Shown here: one piece after another, positions 63,094-64,000 of the stretch
Layout of the letters: each line of letters opens with the position of its first letter
Position numbering within the stretch: the stretch's first letter is position 1
Assembly: GCA_964449985.1 (NCBI GenBank)
Contig: CAYVCG010000001.1
Coordinates: 3,525-67,524, forward strand
Source of the DNA: CAYVCG01 sp964449985
GTDB lineage: Bacteria > Bacillota > Clostridia > Lachnospirales > WRAX01
Direction: 5' to 3'
Length of the DNA: 64,000 nucleotides
Program-made: the position numbers and the translations under genes
The notes under the pieces: model-generated
Told to the model about the DNA's origin: nothing
The model's input: the letters and a program-made list of their open reading frames with translations, nothing else
Database searches by the model: none

Positions 63094-63776
63094 CTGATCA
63101 CCTCATTATAAACGTTTTGCAAACTGTTTAGCTCAGCCGCTTTTGCAACGGATGCATCACTTTTTACAGGCGCTTTTTCAATACTCTCCAGTATGATGTT
63201 TATTTCATTAAGCTTATACAAAATATAATCCTTTAGCAAACTGTCCTTTTTAGAAATCAAACATTTGCCAAGCATATATTCTATTTCAGAATACGGAGCT
63301 TCAAAGCCTTTTGAACAAACAATTATGTTATAATATTTATTATCGTCAAAAACAAGAACTTCATTATCTATTTTAAAACCTGAGCCATGAAGAAACCTTC
63401 TAACGAACGGTATATCAAGCTGAGGCTGCAGAACAAGCTGTTTAAAACTTTTGGCACACTGCATAGAAGCCTTCATAATATCCGCTATAAGCATTCCGCC
63501 CATTCCGGCGATAACTGCCGTTTCAAATTCAAACGGCTGCACCTTTTCTAGCCCATTTCCCAGCCTTGTTTCTATAATATGCCCAAGCCCATATTTGTTA
63601 ATATTCTCCGCCGCAATATCAAGCGGGCCTTTCTTTATGTCGCAAGCGGCAGACCTTTCTATCTTTTTATTTAGCGCAAGATATATCGGTATGTATGCAT
63701 GATCCGTTCCGATGTCAGCCAAAGAATTTCCTTCAACAAGCCCCGCAATTGTTTTTAACCTCAAAGATATTTCCAC
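63084..63776 (-). CDS. trmK: tRNA (adenine(22)-N1)-methyltransferase
   Basis: SAM-dependent methyltransferase making m1A22 in tRNA. The ~230 residues have the SAM motif LADIGTDHAYIPIYLAL (about 20-36), ACDIKKGPLDIAAENI, TRLGNGLEKV and AGMGGMLI, then VLQPQLDIPFVRRFL. The start is GTG at 63776, 7 nt after AAAGGCGG; the frame extends further upstream but without homology. It lies between rpoD and nif3. Confidence 0.94.
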   Translation of the reverse strand: MEISLRLKTIAGLVEGNSLADIGTDHAYIPIYLALNKKIERSAACDIKKGPLDIAAENINKYGLGHIIETRLGNGLEKVQPFEFETAVIAGMGGMLIADIMKASMQCAKSFKQLVLQPQLDIPFVRRFLHGSGFKIDNEVLVFDDNKYYNIIVCSKGFEAPYSEIEYMLGKCLISKKDSLLKDYILYKLNEINIILESIEKAPVKSDASVAKAAELNSLQNVYNEVIRCL

Positions 63777-63795
63777 AAAAAAACCGCCTTTATTT

Positions 63796-63855
63796 AAAAA
63801 ATGGGCGTACACATAGGTGCTTCCTCTTTTTGGAGAAAAGACCTATAGGCCGCCC
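63796..63855 (-). terminator. Terminator after rpoD
   Basis: On the minus strand GGGCG/CGCCC and ATAGGT/ACCTAT pair in an extended hairpin followed by ATTTTTTAAAT. It lies between rpoD and trmK, so trmK may rely on read-through or its own promoter. Confidence 0.65.
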
Positions 63856-63862
63856 TTATTAT

Positions 63863-64000
63863 TTATTCAAGAAATTCCTTTAGTTTTTTGCTTCTGCTGG
63901 GGTGCCTGAGCTTTCTTAACGCTTTCGCTTCTATTTGCCTAATGCGCTCCCTTGTAACATTAAATTCCTTGCCCACTTCCTCAAGCGTTCTTGCGCGCCC
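63863..64000 (-). CDS. rpoD: RNA polymerase primary sigma factor RpoD, C-terminal end (partial)
   Basis: Only the last 45 codons are inside the window. They encode region 4.2 of sigma-70: [40 protein letters not shown]. This helix-turn-helix contacts the -35 box, consistent with the TTGACA-like boxes seen here. The 5' part lies beyond base 64000. Confidence 0.96.
   Translation of the reverse strand, partial: GRARTLEEVGKEFNVTRERIRQIEAKALRKLRHPSRSKKLKEFLE

Overview
The window looks like chromosome from a low-GC, anaerobic, endospore-forming and motile member of the Clostridia. Spore formation is indicated by an alpha/beta-type SASP gene and dipicolinate synthase dpaAB. Anaerobic energy metabolism is indicated by pyruvate:ferredoxin oxidoreductase and a hydABC-type electron-bifurcating [FeFe]-hydrogenase. 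Motility is indicated by cheV with a textbook sigma-28 promoter and a methyl-accepting chemotaxis protein. Core gene orders are also of the Firmicutes type: yicC-remA-gmk-rpoZ-priA-def-fmt, nusA-rnpM-ylxQ-infB-rbfA-nrnA-truB-ribF, scpAB, and rpoD-trmK-nif3. One 100-N gap shows that this is a scaffolded draft assembly.

Layout. 1-2.2 kb: 3' part of a Ca2+-type P-ATPase. 2.4-9.3 kb (minus): yicC-to-fmt housekeeping operon plus a YugP-like zinc peptidase; coaBC is absent between rpoZ and priA. 9.3-17.4 kb: signalling and motility island with a PAS-GGDEF-GAF diguanylate cyclase, a SLOG-family protein coupled to cheV, a polysaccharide deacetylase with a coiled-coil partner, and an MCP without an extracellular sensor domain. 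17.5-21.9 kb (minus): four-gene bifurcating hydrogenase operon. Its divergent promoter region, shared with an LTA-synthase-like gene, carries a Rex-like palindrome. 24-27.3 kb: Na/Pi cotransporter and a homocysteine methyltransferase with half a pterin domain. 27.4-29.7 kb: SASP under a perfect sigma-G promoter, two uncharacterised divergent genes, a DJ-1/PfpI protein and secG. 29.9-33.6 kb: a candidate structured RNA with its own promoter and terminator, then PFOR.

34-42.3 kb (plus): degenerate site-2 protease homologue, scpAB, MacAB-like ABC exporter, ispG and cdd. 42.4-46.1 kb: dpaAB with a sigma-K-like promoter, tcdA, and an AdhR-like MerR/CMD pair with a leaderless promoter. This segment is bounded by two inverted copies of a short dispersed repeat. 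46.1-50.6 kb: Tim44-like/SPFH zinc-ribbon pair, rsmI and a DUF2974-like hydrolase. 50.7-59.2 kb (minus): nusA-infB-ribF operon, with a probable AUU start on rnpM and 21 copies of an 11-residue repeat in IF-2. 59.3-64 kb (minus): YARHG lipoprotein, uridine-kinase-like protein, Nif3, TrmK and the end of rpoD.

The most unusual observations are these: a ~130-bp MITE-like repeat (four copies) that sits between duplicated copies of rho-independent terminators; an orphan ~160-nt structured RNA between PFOR and secG; the predicted AUU initiation codon of rnpM; and low-complexity tails or repeats on three core proteins (omega, NusA, IF-2). All assignments come from reading motifs, gene order and promoter or terminator patterns; no database search was run.
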